A DNA stretch of 64,000 nt from an uncultured Oscillospiraceae bacterium (GCA_934565655.1 CAKTIE010000001.1:1-64000); one strand, 5' to 3'; counted from the stretch's first letter, positions 39,138 to 47,083 are shown. A program made the numbers and translations. The notes: generated by a model not told the origin, from the sequence alone.

Positions 39138-40328
39138 TTATACGTCGATCTTGAAGTCGCCCTCGGCGGCCCGCTGAAGCTTCTGCTGCCGCGCCCGGCC
39201 CACCGCCTCCTGCAGGGAGACGATGATGGTGTTGGACACGAAGAACCCCCGGGGCGTCAGACGCCAGCCCTTCTCCGTCCGGGCGGCGAAGCCGTGGGCC
39301 TCGTACTGCACCAGCAGCTCCTCCATAGGCTGGAACTTCTGGCGGAACTGCCGCTCGAAATAGCCGCTGTCGATGCCCTGCGTGGTGCGCAGCGACAGCA
39401 TGATGTACTCCAGATCCCGGTCAAGGGGCGGGATCTCCTCCATCTCCGACAAGTGCAGGTCTCCGGCGATGTAGGCGTCCAGATCCCGCTCGTAGCCGAA
39501 GCGGACGCCGCCCATGTCGGAGTGAGCGCCGGGGCCGAAGCCCGCGTATTCGCCCAGCGTCCAGTATTTCAGGTTGTGGCGGCTCTCGAACCCCGGCTGG
39601 GCGAAGTTGGAGATCTCGTACTGCCCGTAGCCGTGCTTTTGCAGGTACTCCACCGTCCACAGGTACATGTCCGCCTGGGTGTCGTCGTCGGGGATGTCGG
39701 CGCTCTCGCGCTGCTGCCACAGGGGCGTGCCCGGCTCGATCTTCAATCCGTAGCAGCTCAGGTGCTTCGGCTCCAGCGCCGCGGCGGAGCGGAGGGTGTC
39801 CTGCCACGCTTCCAGCGTCTGGCCCGGCAGACCGTAGATCAGGTCAAGGCTCAGATTCTCGAACCCGGCCATCCGGGCCGCCGCCACCGCCGACAGTACC
39901 TGCTCCCAGGTATGTACCCGGCCGATGCGCCGCAAAAGATCGTCATCCGCCGCCTGCACGCCCAGGGAAATGCGGTTGAAGCCCGCCTTATGCAGCGCCC
40001 GCAGGGCCTTCCAGTCCTCGGCGCTGTCGGGGTTGGCCTCCAGGGTGATCTCCGCGCCATCGGCCACATGATAGCGCTTCTTTACGGTTTTCAGCAGCTT
40101 CACCAGCCGCTTTTCGCCCAGATAGCTGGGGGTGCCGCCGCCGAAGTACACCGTGTCCACCGTGTGGGCGGTGCACCGGGGCGCCACCTCCTCCAGATGG
40201 CGGATCAGGGCGGCGGTATAGGCGTCCATCTTCTCCTCGCTGCGGGGCAGGGAGTAGAAGTCGCAGTAGGCGCACTTGCTTTTGCAGAAGGGGATGTGGA
40301 GATACAGGCCCAGTGTTCTTTCCATCAT
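39138..40328 (-). CDS. hemW: Heme chaperone / radical SAM protein HemW
   Basis: Radical SAM protein of the HemN/HemW family, 396 residues. The N-terminal LYLHIPFCKSKCAYCDFYS holds the radical SAM CxxxCxxC with the extra aromatic-Cys that marks HemW. YFGGGTPSYL, LEANPDSAE, RISLGVQ and SLDLIYGLPGQT follow in family order, and the C-terminal HemN domain ends the protein. HemW lacks the coproporphyrinogen oxidase activity of HemN and instead delivers heme. The ATG at 40328 overlaps the ferredoxin stop (ATGA). Confidence 0.92.
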   Translation of the reverse strand: MMERTLGLYLHIPFCKSKCAYCDFYSLPRSEEKMDAYTAALIRHLEEVAPRCTAHTVDTVYFGGGTPSYLGEKRLVKLLKTVKKRYHVADGAEITLEANPDSAEDWKALRALHKAGFNRISLGVQAADDDLLRRIGRVHTWEQVLSAVAAARMAGFENLSLDLIYGLPGQTLEAWQDTLRSAAALEPKHLSCYGLKIEPGTPLWQQRESADIPDDDTQADMYLWTVEYLQKHGYGQYEISNFAQPGFESRHNLKYWTLGEYAGFGPGAHSDMGGVRFGYERDLDAYIAGDLHLSEMEEIPPLDRDLEYIMLSLRTTQGIDSGYFERQFRQKFQPMEELLVQYEAHGFAARTEKGWRLTPRGFFVSNTIIVSLQEAVGRARQQKLQRAAEGDFKIDV

Positions 40329-40570
40329 GCCTCCTCCTTTCTGTCCCGCTGGATCATGGTGATGGCGTCATAGAAACAGTTGACCCGGCAGGAGCGGCAG
40401 CCGATGCACCTGTCCACGTCCAGGTCGTAAAAGCCGTCCGGCCGCTGGAACATGCACTCCACGGGACAGAACATGGCGCACCAGCCGCACCCGGTACAGG
40501 ATACCGGGTCGATGACGGCGTATTGCAGCGGCTTGCGGCCGAAGAGATAGTAATTGTCGGGTAAGCTCAT
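40325..40570 (-). CDS. 2[4Fe-4S] ferredoxin-like protein
   Basis: An 81-residue small iron-sulfur protein with two CxxCxxCxxxC motifs: CTGCGWCAMFCP (about residues 25-36) and CIGCRSCRVNCF (about 56-67), where the usual proline after the last cysteine of the second motif is Phe. It overlaps hemW by 4 bases, so it is a candidate electron donor to that radical SAM protein. Start ATG follows GAGGT by 9 bases. The region upstream is a long palindromic repeat. Confidence 0.88.
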   Translation of the reverse strand: MSLPDNYYLFGRKPLQYAVIDPVSCTGCGWCAMFCPVECMFQRPDGFYDLDVDRCIGCRSCRVNCFYDAITMIQRDRKEEA

Positions 40571-40595
40571 GATGGTGTACCTCGGTGTTGTTGGA

Positions 40596-41041
40596 GAATT
40601 TCGCGCTTCCGAGCGCGAGGTACTTTTGGCCACTGTCCCAAAAGTACCCAAAAAGACAGCCAGAAACCCAGGTTTCTGGACTTCCTGCGCGCTATACACT
40701 GTGTAAAGCTGTGTCCATTTACCACACGTTCACGAAAGATTTTCGTTTTCGTTAAGTTAAAAGGATCGTCTCTGCCCCGACGCCGCTGCCGCTAAGGCCA
40801 ATGCCGAACAACGCATCAGCGTCTACCGTTGAAACTGTGAGCGGCAGCGGCGCAGAAAGAAGGTCGATTCGTCATATGCAACGAAAACAGATATGTTCTG
40901 TAAGCGCGAGGTAAAAAGAATCAAATTAAAAATTAGGTATAGCGTGGGCGGATTCTTAAACCGCAGGTTTAAGTGGCGTTTTTGGTTACTTTTGCCGCCA
41001 AGGGCAAAAGTAACTCGTGGCCGGAGCCACGAAAAACTTTT
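40596..41041. repeat. Family C palindromic element, copy 2 (both arms)
   Basis: Same order of parts as the copy at 37941: GCGCTTCCGAGCGC, GGTACTTTTGG/CCAAAAGTACC (40619-40648), CCAGAAACC/GGTTTCTGG (40660-40679), GCGCGCTATAC, CACACGTTCACG, GACGCCGCTGCCGCT (40779-40793), centre with GAACAACGC and TCTACCGTTGA, then AGCGGCAGCGGCGCAG, ATTCGTCATATGCAACG, TTAAACC/GGTTTAA, GTTACTTTTGCC/GGCAAAAGTAAC and CGTGGC/GCCACG. It lies between the ferredoxin gene and spoVAC. Confidence 0.8.
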
Positions 41042-41080
41042 CTAATAATTATTATACGCCCAACAGGCCCTTTTATCAAT

Positions 41081-41109
41081 GCATGATTTTCCTCCGGCGG
41101 GGCAAACTA
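41081..41109 (+). promoter_or_regulatory. Possible sigma-G promoter of spoVAC
   Basis: GCATG (41081-41085), 17 bases, then CAAACTA (41103-41109); the forespore sigma-G pattern is GHATR, 17-18 bases, CATNNTA. It is 30 bases before the spoVAC start. Confidence 0.45.
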
Positions 41110-41139
41110 GCCCCAAAACAGGGAAAGGCCGTGGAAAAT

Positions 41140-41577
41140 ATGGACATGTCACCCAGGGAGTATCAGGAATATCTCAAAAGTATCAACCCGAAATCACCGG
41201 TGTGGAAAAACATGGCGCTGGCGTTTCTGGTGGGCGGCACCATCTGCTGCGTCGGGCAGGCCATCGGGGACTGGTACGGCTTTCTTGGCCTGAGCAGGCA
41301 GGATGCCGCCACCGCCACGTCGGTGACGCTGGTGTTCCTGTCGGCGCTTTTTACGGGGCTGGGGCTGTATCACCGGCTGGCCCGGTACGCCGGGGCAGGC
41401 ACGCTGGTGCCCATCACGGGCTTTGCCAACGCTGTGGCCTCCCCCGCCATCGACTTCCGGGCCGAGGGCGTGGTCACAGGCACGGCGGTGAAGATGTTCA
41501 CCGTGGCCGGACCTGTGATCGTATTCGGCACCGCTGCCAGCGTGGTATACGGATTGATCCTCTGGGCGGTGAAGTAA
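41140..41577 (+). CDS. spoVAC: Stage V sporulation protein AC
   Basis: Forespore membrane protein of the dipicolinic-acid channel, 145 residues. The signature is PKSPVWKNMALAFLVGGTIC followed by CVGQAIGDWYG; about four transmembrane helices follow, with GTLVPITGFANAVASPAIDF the conserved central stretch. In Bacillus SpoVAC acts with SpoVAD and SpoVAEb, but neither is next to it here. The start could be the ATG at 41140 or a GTG at 41131; ATG chosen. It stands alone between two repeat elements. Confidence 0.88.
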   Translation: MDMSPREYQEYLKSINPKSPVWKNMALAFLVGGTICCVGQAIGDWYGFLGLSRQDAATATSVTLVFLSALFTGLGLYHRLARYAGAGTLVPITGFANAVASPAIDFRAEGVVTGTAVKMFTVAGPVIVFGTAASVVYGLILWAVK

Positions 41578-41833
41578 AAAGGCCCCCTTGTGTAAAGGGG
41601 GAGAGAGCCGTGCGCTGCCAGTGGCAGATGAAGCACGGCGAACGAGTGGCAGCGGTCAAAATTTCGGCGGCTTTAATGCCGCTGCGAAATTTTGGGCACC
41701 GCAACAGGGGCTGTCGAGCGTAAGTGAGACTGGGGGATTGACCGTCAACCCCTCCGTCAATGCTTCGCGTTGCCACCTCAGCTGTGCACGCCCCAATGTG
41801 CGCACTGGGGTGCCCTTACACAGGGGAGGCTTT
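41578..41833. repeat. Family A mosaic hairpin element, copy 3 (long version)
   Basis: A 256-bp version starting at the base after the spoVAC stop with AAAGGCCCCCTTGTGTAAAG and ending AGGGGAGGCTTT. In addition to the shared GTCGAGCGTAAGTGAGAC and CTGGGGGATTGACCGTCAAC modules it carries GCGCTGCCAGTGGCAGATGA (also near 11211, reversed), AAAATTTCGGCGGC/GCCGCTGCGAAATTTT and a CCCCAATGTGCGCACTGGGG hairpin. It fills the gap before the radical SAM gene. Confidence 0.72.
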
Positions 41834-41915
41834 TTTCACAATTAAATTTTCCTATGCATCCTCCCCCATTCTGTGGTACAATACCATGGAGACCAGAAAC
41901 GGGGGAGGTTTGCCT

Positions 41916-42758
41916 ATGTTCAAGCGGGTCTATGTGGAGATCACCAACGTGTGCAACCTCTCCTGCGTATTCTGCCCCGGCACGGGCCGGGAAAAGCGCT
42001 TTCTCACCCCGGAGGAGTTCCGCCTGATGGCGGAAAAGCTGCGGGGCCACACCCACTATCTCTACTTCCACGTTATGGGCGAGCCGCTGCTGCACCCGCA
42101 ATTACCGGAGCTGCTGGCCATCGCCGGAGGATCGGGGTTCCGGGTATGCATCACTACCAACGGCACGCTGCTGCCCGAAAAGGGCAGCGCCCTGCTGGCT
42201 GCTCCGGCGTTACATAAGGTCAGCGTCTCCCTCCACAGCTTCGAGGGCAACGACGGCGGCGACATGACGGACTATCTCCGCAGCGTGTGGGATTTCTGCG
42301 CCGCCGCCGGCGAAAAGGGCGTGCTGTGCGCCCTGCGGCTGTGGAACGAGGGCGGCGCGGAGGAACGAAACGGCGAAATTCTCCGGTTTTTATCCACCGC
42401 CAGCGGCCGGGATGTGGAAAACCTGCCCGCCGACAGCGTGGGCAACAAGCGTCTTGCGCCGGGCCTGTTTCTGGAATCGGCCCGGAAATTCGACTGGCCG
42501 TCCCCGGACGCGGCGGAGGGCAATGTGCAGTTCTGCCACGCCCTGCGCCAGCAGATCGCCGTACTGTGCGACGGCACGGTGGTGCCCTGCTGTCTGGACG
42601 GCGAGGGCCGCATGGCGCTGGGAAACCTGCTGACGCAGGAGCTGCCGGAGATCCTGAACACACCCCGGGCGCGGGCCATCCGGGAGGGCTTCTCCCGCCG
42701 CGCGCCCAGCGAGGACCTGTGCCGCCGCTGCGGCTACGCGGCGCGGTTCAGCAAATGA
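41916..42758 (+). CDS. Radical SAM/SPASM-type protein
   Basis: A 280-residue radical SAM enzyme. The cluster motif is CNLSCVFC (residues 12-19, in VEITNVCNLSCVFCPG), followed by GEPLLHP and a C-terminal cysteine cluster (FCHALRQQ, VPCCLDGEG, CRRCGY) that can hold an auxiliary Fe-S cluster as in SPASM/twitch proteins. Start chosen at MFKRVYVE, 7 bases after GGGGGAGG. It is followed by mutY (overlap or 11-base gap depending on start). Substrate unknown. Confidence 0.85.
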   Translation: MFKRVYVEITNVCNLSCVFCPGTGREKRFLTPEEFRLMAEKLRGHTHYLYFHVMGEPLLHPQLPELLAIAGGSGFRVCITTNGTLLPEKGSALLAAPALHKVSVSLHSFEGNDGGDMTDYLRSVWDFCAAAGEKGVLCALRLWNEGGAEERNGEILRFLSTASGRDVENLPADSVGNKRLAPGLFLESARKFDWPSPDAAEGNVQFCHALRQQIAVLCDGTVVPCCLDGEGRMALGNLLTQELPEILNTPRARAIREGFSRRAPSEDLCRRCGYAARFSK

Positions 42759-42769
42759 GAGGATATGCC

Positions 42770-43810
42770 ATGCGGGAAACGCCCCAACAACTGAAAGCCC
42801 TGCCGCCGCCCCTGCTGACGTGGTATGATCAGAACCGCCGCGTGCTGCCGTGGCGGGAGGAGGTCTCCCCCTACCGCACATGGGTGTCGGAAATTATGCT
42901 CCAGCAGACCCGTGTCACGGCGGTGCTGCCGTATTTCGCGCGGTTCATGGAAGCCCTGCCCACGGTGGAGGCACTGGCCGCCGCCGATGAGCAGCAATTG
43001 ATGGCCCTGTGGCAGGGGCTGGGCTATTACAGCCGCGCCCGCAACCTGCAAAAGGCGGCGCGGGTCATCGTGGAGGAGCACGGCGGCGTGTTCCCCGATA
43101 CATACGAAGGGCTGACCGCCCTGCCGGGGATAGGCGACTACACGGCAGGCGCCATTGCCTCCATCGCCTTCGGACGCCCCGTCCCGGCGGTGGACGGCAA
43201 TGTGCTGCGGCTGGCGGCGCGTCTGGCCGGCCACGACGGCAACGTGCTGGAGCCGAAGGTGCGGGCGCTGTTCCGCCAGTGGATGGCGGAGGTGATCCCC
43301 CACGACCGGCCCGGCGCCTTCAATCAGGCGCTGATGGACTTGGGGGCTATGGTCTGCCTGCCCAACGGCGAGCCGCTGTGCGGCGATTGTCCGGCCCGGG
43401 ACTTCTGTGTGGCCCGGGAAAAGGGCTTGCAGCGGCAGCTGCCGGTGCGTGAGAAGAAGTCCGGCAAGCGGACGGAGCAGCTGACGGTGTTCCTCCTGTG
43501 GAGGGGCGAGACCACGGCAGTGCGGCAGCGGCCCGGAAAGGGCCTGCTGGCGGGGTTGTGGGAGTTCCCCAACGTACCGGGAGCCCTGACGGAGCCCCAG
43601 GCGGCGGCTCAACTGGCCCAATGGGGCCTGACGCCCCACCTGTGGGGCAAAAGCTTCACCGAGAAGCATATTTTCACCCACATCATATGGGAAATGACGG
43701 TATTTACGCTGGACGTACAGGGCGAAGGCCCGCCGGAGTGGGTCTGGCGCACCGGAGCGGAACGGGAGAAATACCCCATGCCCACGGCGTTTGGAAAGGT
43801 AGAGAAATAA
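42770..43810 (+). CDS. mutY: A/G-specific adenine glycosylase
   Basis: DNA repair glycosylase removing adenine opposite 8-oxoguanine, 346 residues. Features in order: SEIMLQQTRV with the catalytic Glu, helix-hairpin-helix LPGIGDYTAGAIAS, catalytic Asp in AVDGNVLR, and the Fe-S loop CLPNGEPLCGDCPARDFC, with one residue more in the first spacing (C-X7-C) than in E. coli MutY (C-X6-C). A NUDIX-like C-terminal domain follows (KGLLAGLWEFPN). Start 42770 has GAGAGG 6 bases upstream; 42755 (overlapping the previous stop) is the alternative. Confidence 0.95.
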   Translation: MRETPQQLKALPPPLLTWYDQNRRVLPWREEVSPYRTWVSEIMLQQTRVTAVLPYFARFMEALPTVEALAAADEQQLMALWQGLGYYSRARNLQKAARVIVEEHGGVFPDTYEGLTALPGIGDYTAGAIASIAFGRPVPAVDGNVLRLAARLAGHDGNVLEPKVRALFRQWMAEVIPHDRPGAFNQALMDLGAMVCLPNGEPLCGDCPARDFCVAREKGLQRQLPVREKKSGKRTEQLTVFLLWRGETTAVRQRPGKGLLAGLWEFPNVPGALTEPQAAAQLAQWGLTPHLWGKSFTEKHIFTHIIWEMTVFTLDVQGEGPPEWVWRTGAEREKYPMPTAFGKVEK

Positions 43811-43811
43811 A

Positions 43812-44035
43812 AAGGAATTTCGCTCTCCGGAGCGAGGAGAATTCCGTGGCCTCGGCCACGGGTCACTTTTGGCCGCTGTTCCAAAAGTGACCAAAAGAAC
43901 AGCTTAAACCTGCGGTTTAAGAATCCGCCCACGCTGTTTATTTTGCAAATTTGAAATCTTTCACCGCGCGTTCACAGAACATTGCCATTGTCGCTGCGTA
44001 TGACGAATCGACTTTCTTCCTGCGCCGCTGCCGCT
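43812..44035. repeat. Family C palindromic element, copy 3 (single arm)
   Basis: Begins 2 bases after the mutY stop: CGCTC/GAGCG, CGTGGC/GCCACG (43845-43860), GTCACTTTTGG/CCAAAAGTGAC (43862-43892), CTTAAACC/GGTTTAAG, ATCCGCCCACGCTGT, GCGCGTTCACAGAAC, CGCTGCGTATGACGAATCGAC and CTGCGCCGCTGCCGCT. This is the reverse complement of the right arm of copies 1 and 2 and stops at the centre. Its hairpins may serve as the mutY terminator. Confidence 0.8.
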
Positions 44036-44065
44036 GAATTTTACGCCGAAAAACCGTATGCGTTC

Positions 44066-44151
44066 ACCGTGCGGCGGGGTGAGGTCACCCCGCCCTACAA
44101 ACGATTACCGATAGAATTTTGTAGGGCGCGATGCCCACATCGCGCCGCCGA
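44066..44151. repeat. Family B repeat, copy 2
   Basis: GCGGCGGGGTGAGG with CACCCCGCCCTAC (44070-44098) and GTAGGGCGCGATG with CATCGCGCCG (44121-44148): the same two hairpin types as at 7221-7369, in the other order. It directly follows the truncated family C arm. Confidence 0.7.
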
Positions 44152-44193
44152 ACACCGCCCAAAGGACAGAAGATACATAAGGAGAGAACCACA

Positions 44194-44781
44194 ATGGCAC
44201 AGCTTTATTTCAAGTACGGAGCCATGGGCTCCAGCAAAAGCGCCAACGCGCTGATGGCCCGCTTCAACTATGAGGAGCGGGGACAGGACACCCTGCTGGT
44301 GAAGCCTCAGATCGACACACGGGACGGCGACCACATGGTGTCCTCCCGCATCGGGCTGAAGCACCCCTGCGTTTATTTCCACGAGATGCAGGCCATGCCT
44401 GATGAGGAGCTGCAGAAGTACGCCTGCATCATCGTGGACGAGGCCCAGTTCCTCAGCAAGGAGGAGGTCTACTATCTGGTGCATCTGGTGGACGACTGCG
44501 GCATCCCCGTGATCTGCTACGGCCTGCGGGCGGACTTCAAGGGAGACCTGTTCCCCGGCAGCTACCACCTGCTGGTGCTGGCCGACAAGCTGGAGGAGGT
44601 CAAGACCATCTGCTGGTGCGGCAAGAAGGCGGCCTTCAACGCCCGCTTTGATGAGGAGGGCCATGTGCTGAAGGAGGGCGCACAGGTGGTGCTGGGTGCC
44701 AACGACCAGTATATCGGGCTGTGCCGCCGCCACTGGATGGCGGGCGACCTGGGGCCGGACTTCCACCGGCTGCGGAAATGA
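44194..44781 (+). CDS. tdk: Thymidine kinase
   Basis: Type II (TK1-like) thymidine kinase of the salvage pathway, 195 residues. P-loop GAMGSSKSANALM (about residues 9-21), catalytic Glu in VDEAQFLS, lasso-loop region and two zinc-binding pairs (ICWCGKKA and the terminal CRRHW, where the last ligand is His). Start ATG follows AAGGAGAG by 8 bases. The stop overlaps the start of a radical SAM gene (ATGA). Confidence 0.95.
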   Translation: MAQLYFKYGAMGSSKSANALMARFNYEERGQDTLLVKPQIDTRDGDHMVSSRIGLKHPCVYFHEMQAMPDEELQKYACIIVDEAQFLSKEEVYYLVHLVDDCGIPVICYGLRADFKGDLFPGSYHLLVLADKLEEVKTICWCGKKAAFNARFDEEGHVLKEGAQVVLGANDQYIGLCRRHWMAGDLGPDFHRLRK

Positions 44782-45647
44782 TCTGCACGCTGTGTCCCCG
44801 CCGCTGCGGCGCGGAGCGGACGGAGACGGAGGGGAAGGGCTTCTGTGCCATGCCCGCGGGCATCCGGGTGGCCCGCGCCGCCCTGCACATGTGGGAGGAG
44901 CCGCCCATTTCCGGCACCAATGGCAGCGGCACGGTGTTCTTCTCCGGCTGCACCCTGCGATGCTGCTACTGTCAGAACGGCGGCATCTCCGCCGGAGGCT
45001 TCGGCAAGGCCGTCACCACGGAGCGGCTGCGGGAGATCTTCGAGGAGCTGATCGCACGGGGTGCCCACAACATCAATCTGGTGACGCCCACCCACTTCCT
45101 GCCGTGGATATTGCCGGCGCTGGAGCCGAAATTGCCCGTACCAGTGGTGTATAACTGCGGCGGCTATGAAGCCGTGGAGACGCTGCGGCAGCTGGAGGGA
45201 AAGGTGGATATCTGGCTGCCGGATCTCAAGTATGCCGATGGCGAGCTGGCGGGACGGCTCAGCGCTGCGCCGGACTATTTTCCTGTGGCCACGGCGGCCA
45301 TCCGCGAGATGTTCCGCCAGACGGGGCCCTGCGTGCTGGAGGACGGCCTTCTCAAGCGGGGCGTGGTGATCCGCCATCTGGTGCTGCCGGGACAGCTGGA
45401 CAACACCCGCCGCTGCATCGACTGGGTGGCGGAGAATTTCCGGCCCGGCGAGGTGCTGTTCTCCCTCATGAGCCAGTACACGCCCCAGGAGGACGCGGAG
45501 GGCGTCCTGCGCCGCCATGTGACCCGGTCGGAGTACCGCGCCGCCGTGGCGTATATGGAGAACTGCGGCATCACCGACGGCTTCACCCAGGAGCGCACCG
45601 CCGCAAGGGCGGAGTACACCCCGCCCTTCGACCTGACGGGGGTATGA
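44778..45647 (+). CDS. Radical SAM protein, pyruvate formate-lyase activase-like (PflX type)
   Basis: A 289-residue radical SAM protein with an N-terminal cysteine cluster (CTLCPRRCGAER...GFCAMP), characteristic of the COG1313 group, before the SAM-cluster motif CTLRCCYCQNGGIS (about residues 56-69). LVTPTHFLPWI, VYNCGGYEAVETL, DIWLPDLKYAD and VIRHLVLPGQ follow in family order. The N-terminal cysteines suggest an extra cluster or metal site. It overlaps tdk by 4 bases, an unexpected pairing. Its protein target is not in the window. Confidence 0.88.
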   Translation: MICTLCPRRCGAERTETEGKGFCAMPAGIRVARAALHMWEEPPISGTNGSGTVFFSGCTLRCCYCQNGGISAGGFGKAVTTERLREIFEELIARGAHNINLVTPTHFLPWILPALEPKLPVPVVYNCGGYEAVETLRQLEGKVDIWLPDLKYADGELAGRLSAAPDYFPVATAAIREMFRQTGPCVLEDGLLKRGVVIRHLVLPGQLDNTRRCIDWVAENFRPGEVLFSLMSQYTPQEDAEGVLRRHVTRSEYRAAVAYMENCGITDGFTQERTAARAEYTPPFDLTGV

Positions 45648-45682
45648 GCGGGGCCGCGATACTTTTCTCAAGAGCTATAGAA

Positions 45683-45720
45683 ACAGAAAGCGCCAACCCA
45701 TTCGGGTTGGCGCTTTCTGT
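45683..45720. terminator. Terminator after the PflX-like gene
   Basis: A 17-bp stem ACAGAAAGCGCCAACCC/GGGTTGGCGCTTTCTGT closed by ATTC, followed by TGTTGTGT, 35 bases after the stop. Confidence 0.85.
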
Positions 45721-45820
45721 TGTGTGTTTTGTTAGGAGAGAGAGAAAAATCACATAAGGATTGGCTTCCTTTTGGATGAGTCTATATTACCCTATATTTT
45801 TTTCGGAATCTTGAATTGGC

Positions 45821-45858
45821 TATGAACTTTTTATGAACATTGAAAACGATTTATGAAC
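45821..45858. repeat. Three TATGAAC boxes at helical spacing
   Basis: TATGAAC occurs at 45821, 45832 and 45852, steps of 11 and 20 bases, in AT-rich DNA between the convergent PflX-like and rnhA genes. The preceding 80 bases are also AT-rich and hold no gene. Confidence 0.5.
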
Positions 45859-45888
45859 AAACCGGCGATTTTGTCGAAGGATTCGGTG

Positions 45889-46326
45889 TTATCGGAACTT
45901 TTTGCTCTCCGCCACCGCCAGCTGGTCGCAGCGGTTGTTCTTTTCGTTCTCGGCGTGGCCCTTGACCCAGTGGAGGTGAACGTCATGGCGCTTCAGCTCC
46001 GGCAGCAGCCGCTGCCACAGATCCACGTTCAGCACCGGCTTCTTGTCGGCCTTGATCCAGCCCTTTTTCTGCCAGCCGTACAGCCAGCCCTTGTCAATGG
46101 CGTCCACCACATATTTGGAGTCGCTGTACAGCTCCACGATGCACGGCTCCTTCAGCAGACTGAGCGCCGTCAGCACGGCGGTCAGCTCCATGCGGTTGTT
46201 GGTGGTCTGTGCCTCGCCGCCGGACAGCTCCTTTTCGTGGCCCTGCCACTCCAAAATCGCGCCCCAGCCGCCGGGGCCGGGATTACCGCTGCAAGCGCCG
46301 TCTGTATATATTGTTACAGTTTTCAT
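45889..46326 (-). CDS. rnhA: Ribonuclease HI
   Basis: Degrades the RNA strand of RNA-DNA hybrids, 145 residues. All family residues are visible: first Asp in [16 protein letters not shown], Glu in [10 protein letters not shown], Asp in [12 protein letters not shown] and the final acidic region [14 protein letters not shown], with HWVKGH just before. The basic protrusion [11 protein letters not shown] is present. It lies 30 bases after a DUF3786 gene on the same strand and is probably co-transcribed. Confidence 0.96.
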   Translation of the reverse strand: MKTVTIYTDGACSGNPGPGGWGAILEWQGHEKELSGGEAQTTNNRMELTAVLTALSLLKEPCIVELYSDSKYVVDAIDKGWLYGWQKKGWIKADKKPVLNVDLWQRLLPELKRHDVHLHWVKGHAENEKNNRCDQLAVAESKKFR

Positions 46327-46356
46327 AAGGTCTCCTTGTTTTGGTATTTCGCCGCG

Positions 46357-46953
46357 TCAGCCGCGGCACAGCAGCTCCAGCAGCAGGTCGCCCACCGTCA
46401 CCGCGTCCTCCACCGTCAGGTAGTGGGCGGCGCACTCGTCCAGAAACAGCCGCCCCGAGGCAGGGAACTCCTCATCTGCCAGCCACAGCCGCAGCCACAG
46501 GGGATACCGGGGCAGAAAGGAGAACCGGGCGCACACGTCGGCGTTGCTGTCCACCAGCTCCCCGCCCAGCGCCAGACACCGCCGCCGCAGCTCCTCCGCC
46601 GTCAGCAGGCCCAGCCGTTGCCCGATCACCGTCTCCACCCGCCGGTCAAAGCCGCCGCCCCGCACCATGCCGTCGGGGTACTGGGCGAAGGCCATCATCC
46701 GGCCCGACAGCGCCGTACCGTCCGCCAGATCCAGATAGTGCAGCAGCGGCAGCGTGTGCCACATGTCCAGCGCCGGAGACACCTGAAAGTCCGGATAGCT
46801 GACCGTCACGGTCTGGCCCAGACTGGTCATGGTGAACTGCTGCCCGTCGAAGGTCACGGCGGCCCGTCGGGCGATGTCCGCAGGATCGTGGCGGGCAAGG
46901 CGCTCCCTTGCCACGGCCAGCATGCTGTCGTACTGCCGGTTGCCGGTCTCCAC
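46357..46953 (-). CDS. DUF3786-family protein
   Basis: A 198-residue soluble protein. The central part (FTMTSLGQTVTVSYPDFQVS, LPLLHYLDLADGTALSGRMM, FAQYPDGMVRGGGFDRR) matches the DUF3786 pattern found in anaerobes, often near cobalamin/corrinoid-dependent or methyl-transfer genes; here it is divergent from the methionine synthase activation gene. Start is a GTG 9 bases after GGAGGGG; no in-frame ATG fits. Function unknown. Confidence 0.8.
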   Translation of the reverse strand: METGNRQYDSMLAVARERLARHDPADIARRAAVTFDGQQFTMTSLGQTVTVSYPDFQVSPALDMWHTLPLLHYLDLADGTALSGRMMAFAQYPDGMVRGGGFDRRVETVIGQRLGLLTAEELRRRCLALGGELVDSNADVCARFSFLPRYPLWLRLWLADEEFPASGRLFLDECAAHYLTVEDAVTVGDLLLELLCRG

Positions 46954-46977
46954 AGGGCATCCCCTCCTTTTTCTGCC

Positions 46978-47006
46978 ATTATACGGCCTGCCGCCGCTCC
47001 TGACAA
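46978..47006 (-). promoter_or_regulatory. Promoter of the DUF3786-rnhA transcript
   Basis: On the minus strand TTGTCA (47006-47001), 17 bases, TATAAT (46983-46978), 24 bases before the GTG start. Confidence 0.75.
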
Positions 47007-47083
47007 GAGGGTTTATGCCGGTATCGGGCGATTTTGACAGACTTTGCCCTGAAAAAATTCTGTTTTTCCGGTAAAAGACGGGA

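Noticed and set aside
42770..43810. Defective Fe-S loop in MutY because of C-X7-C spacing
   Set aside because: All four cysteines and the catalytic residues are present and the one-residue longer first spacing is, to my knowledge, common in clostridial MutY.
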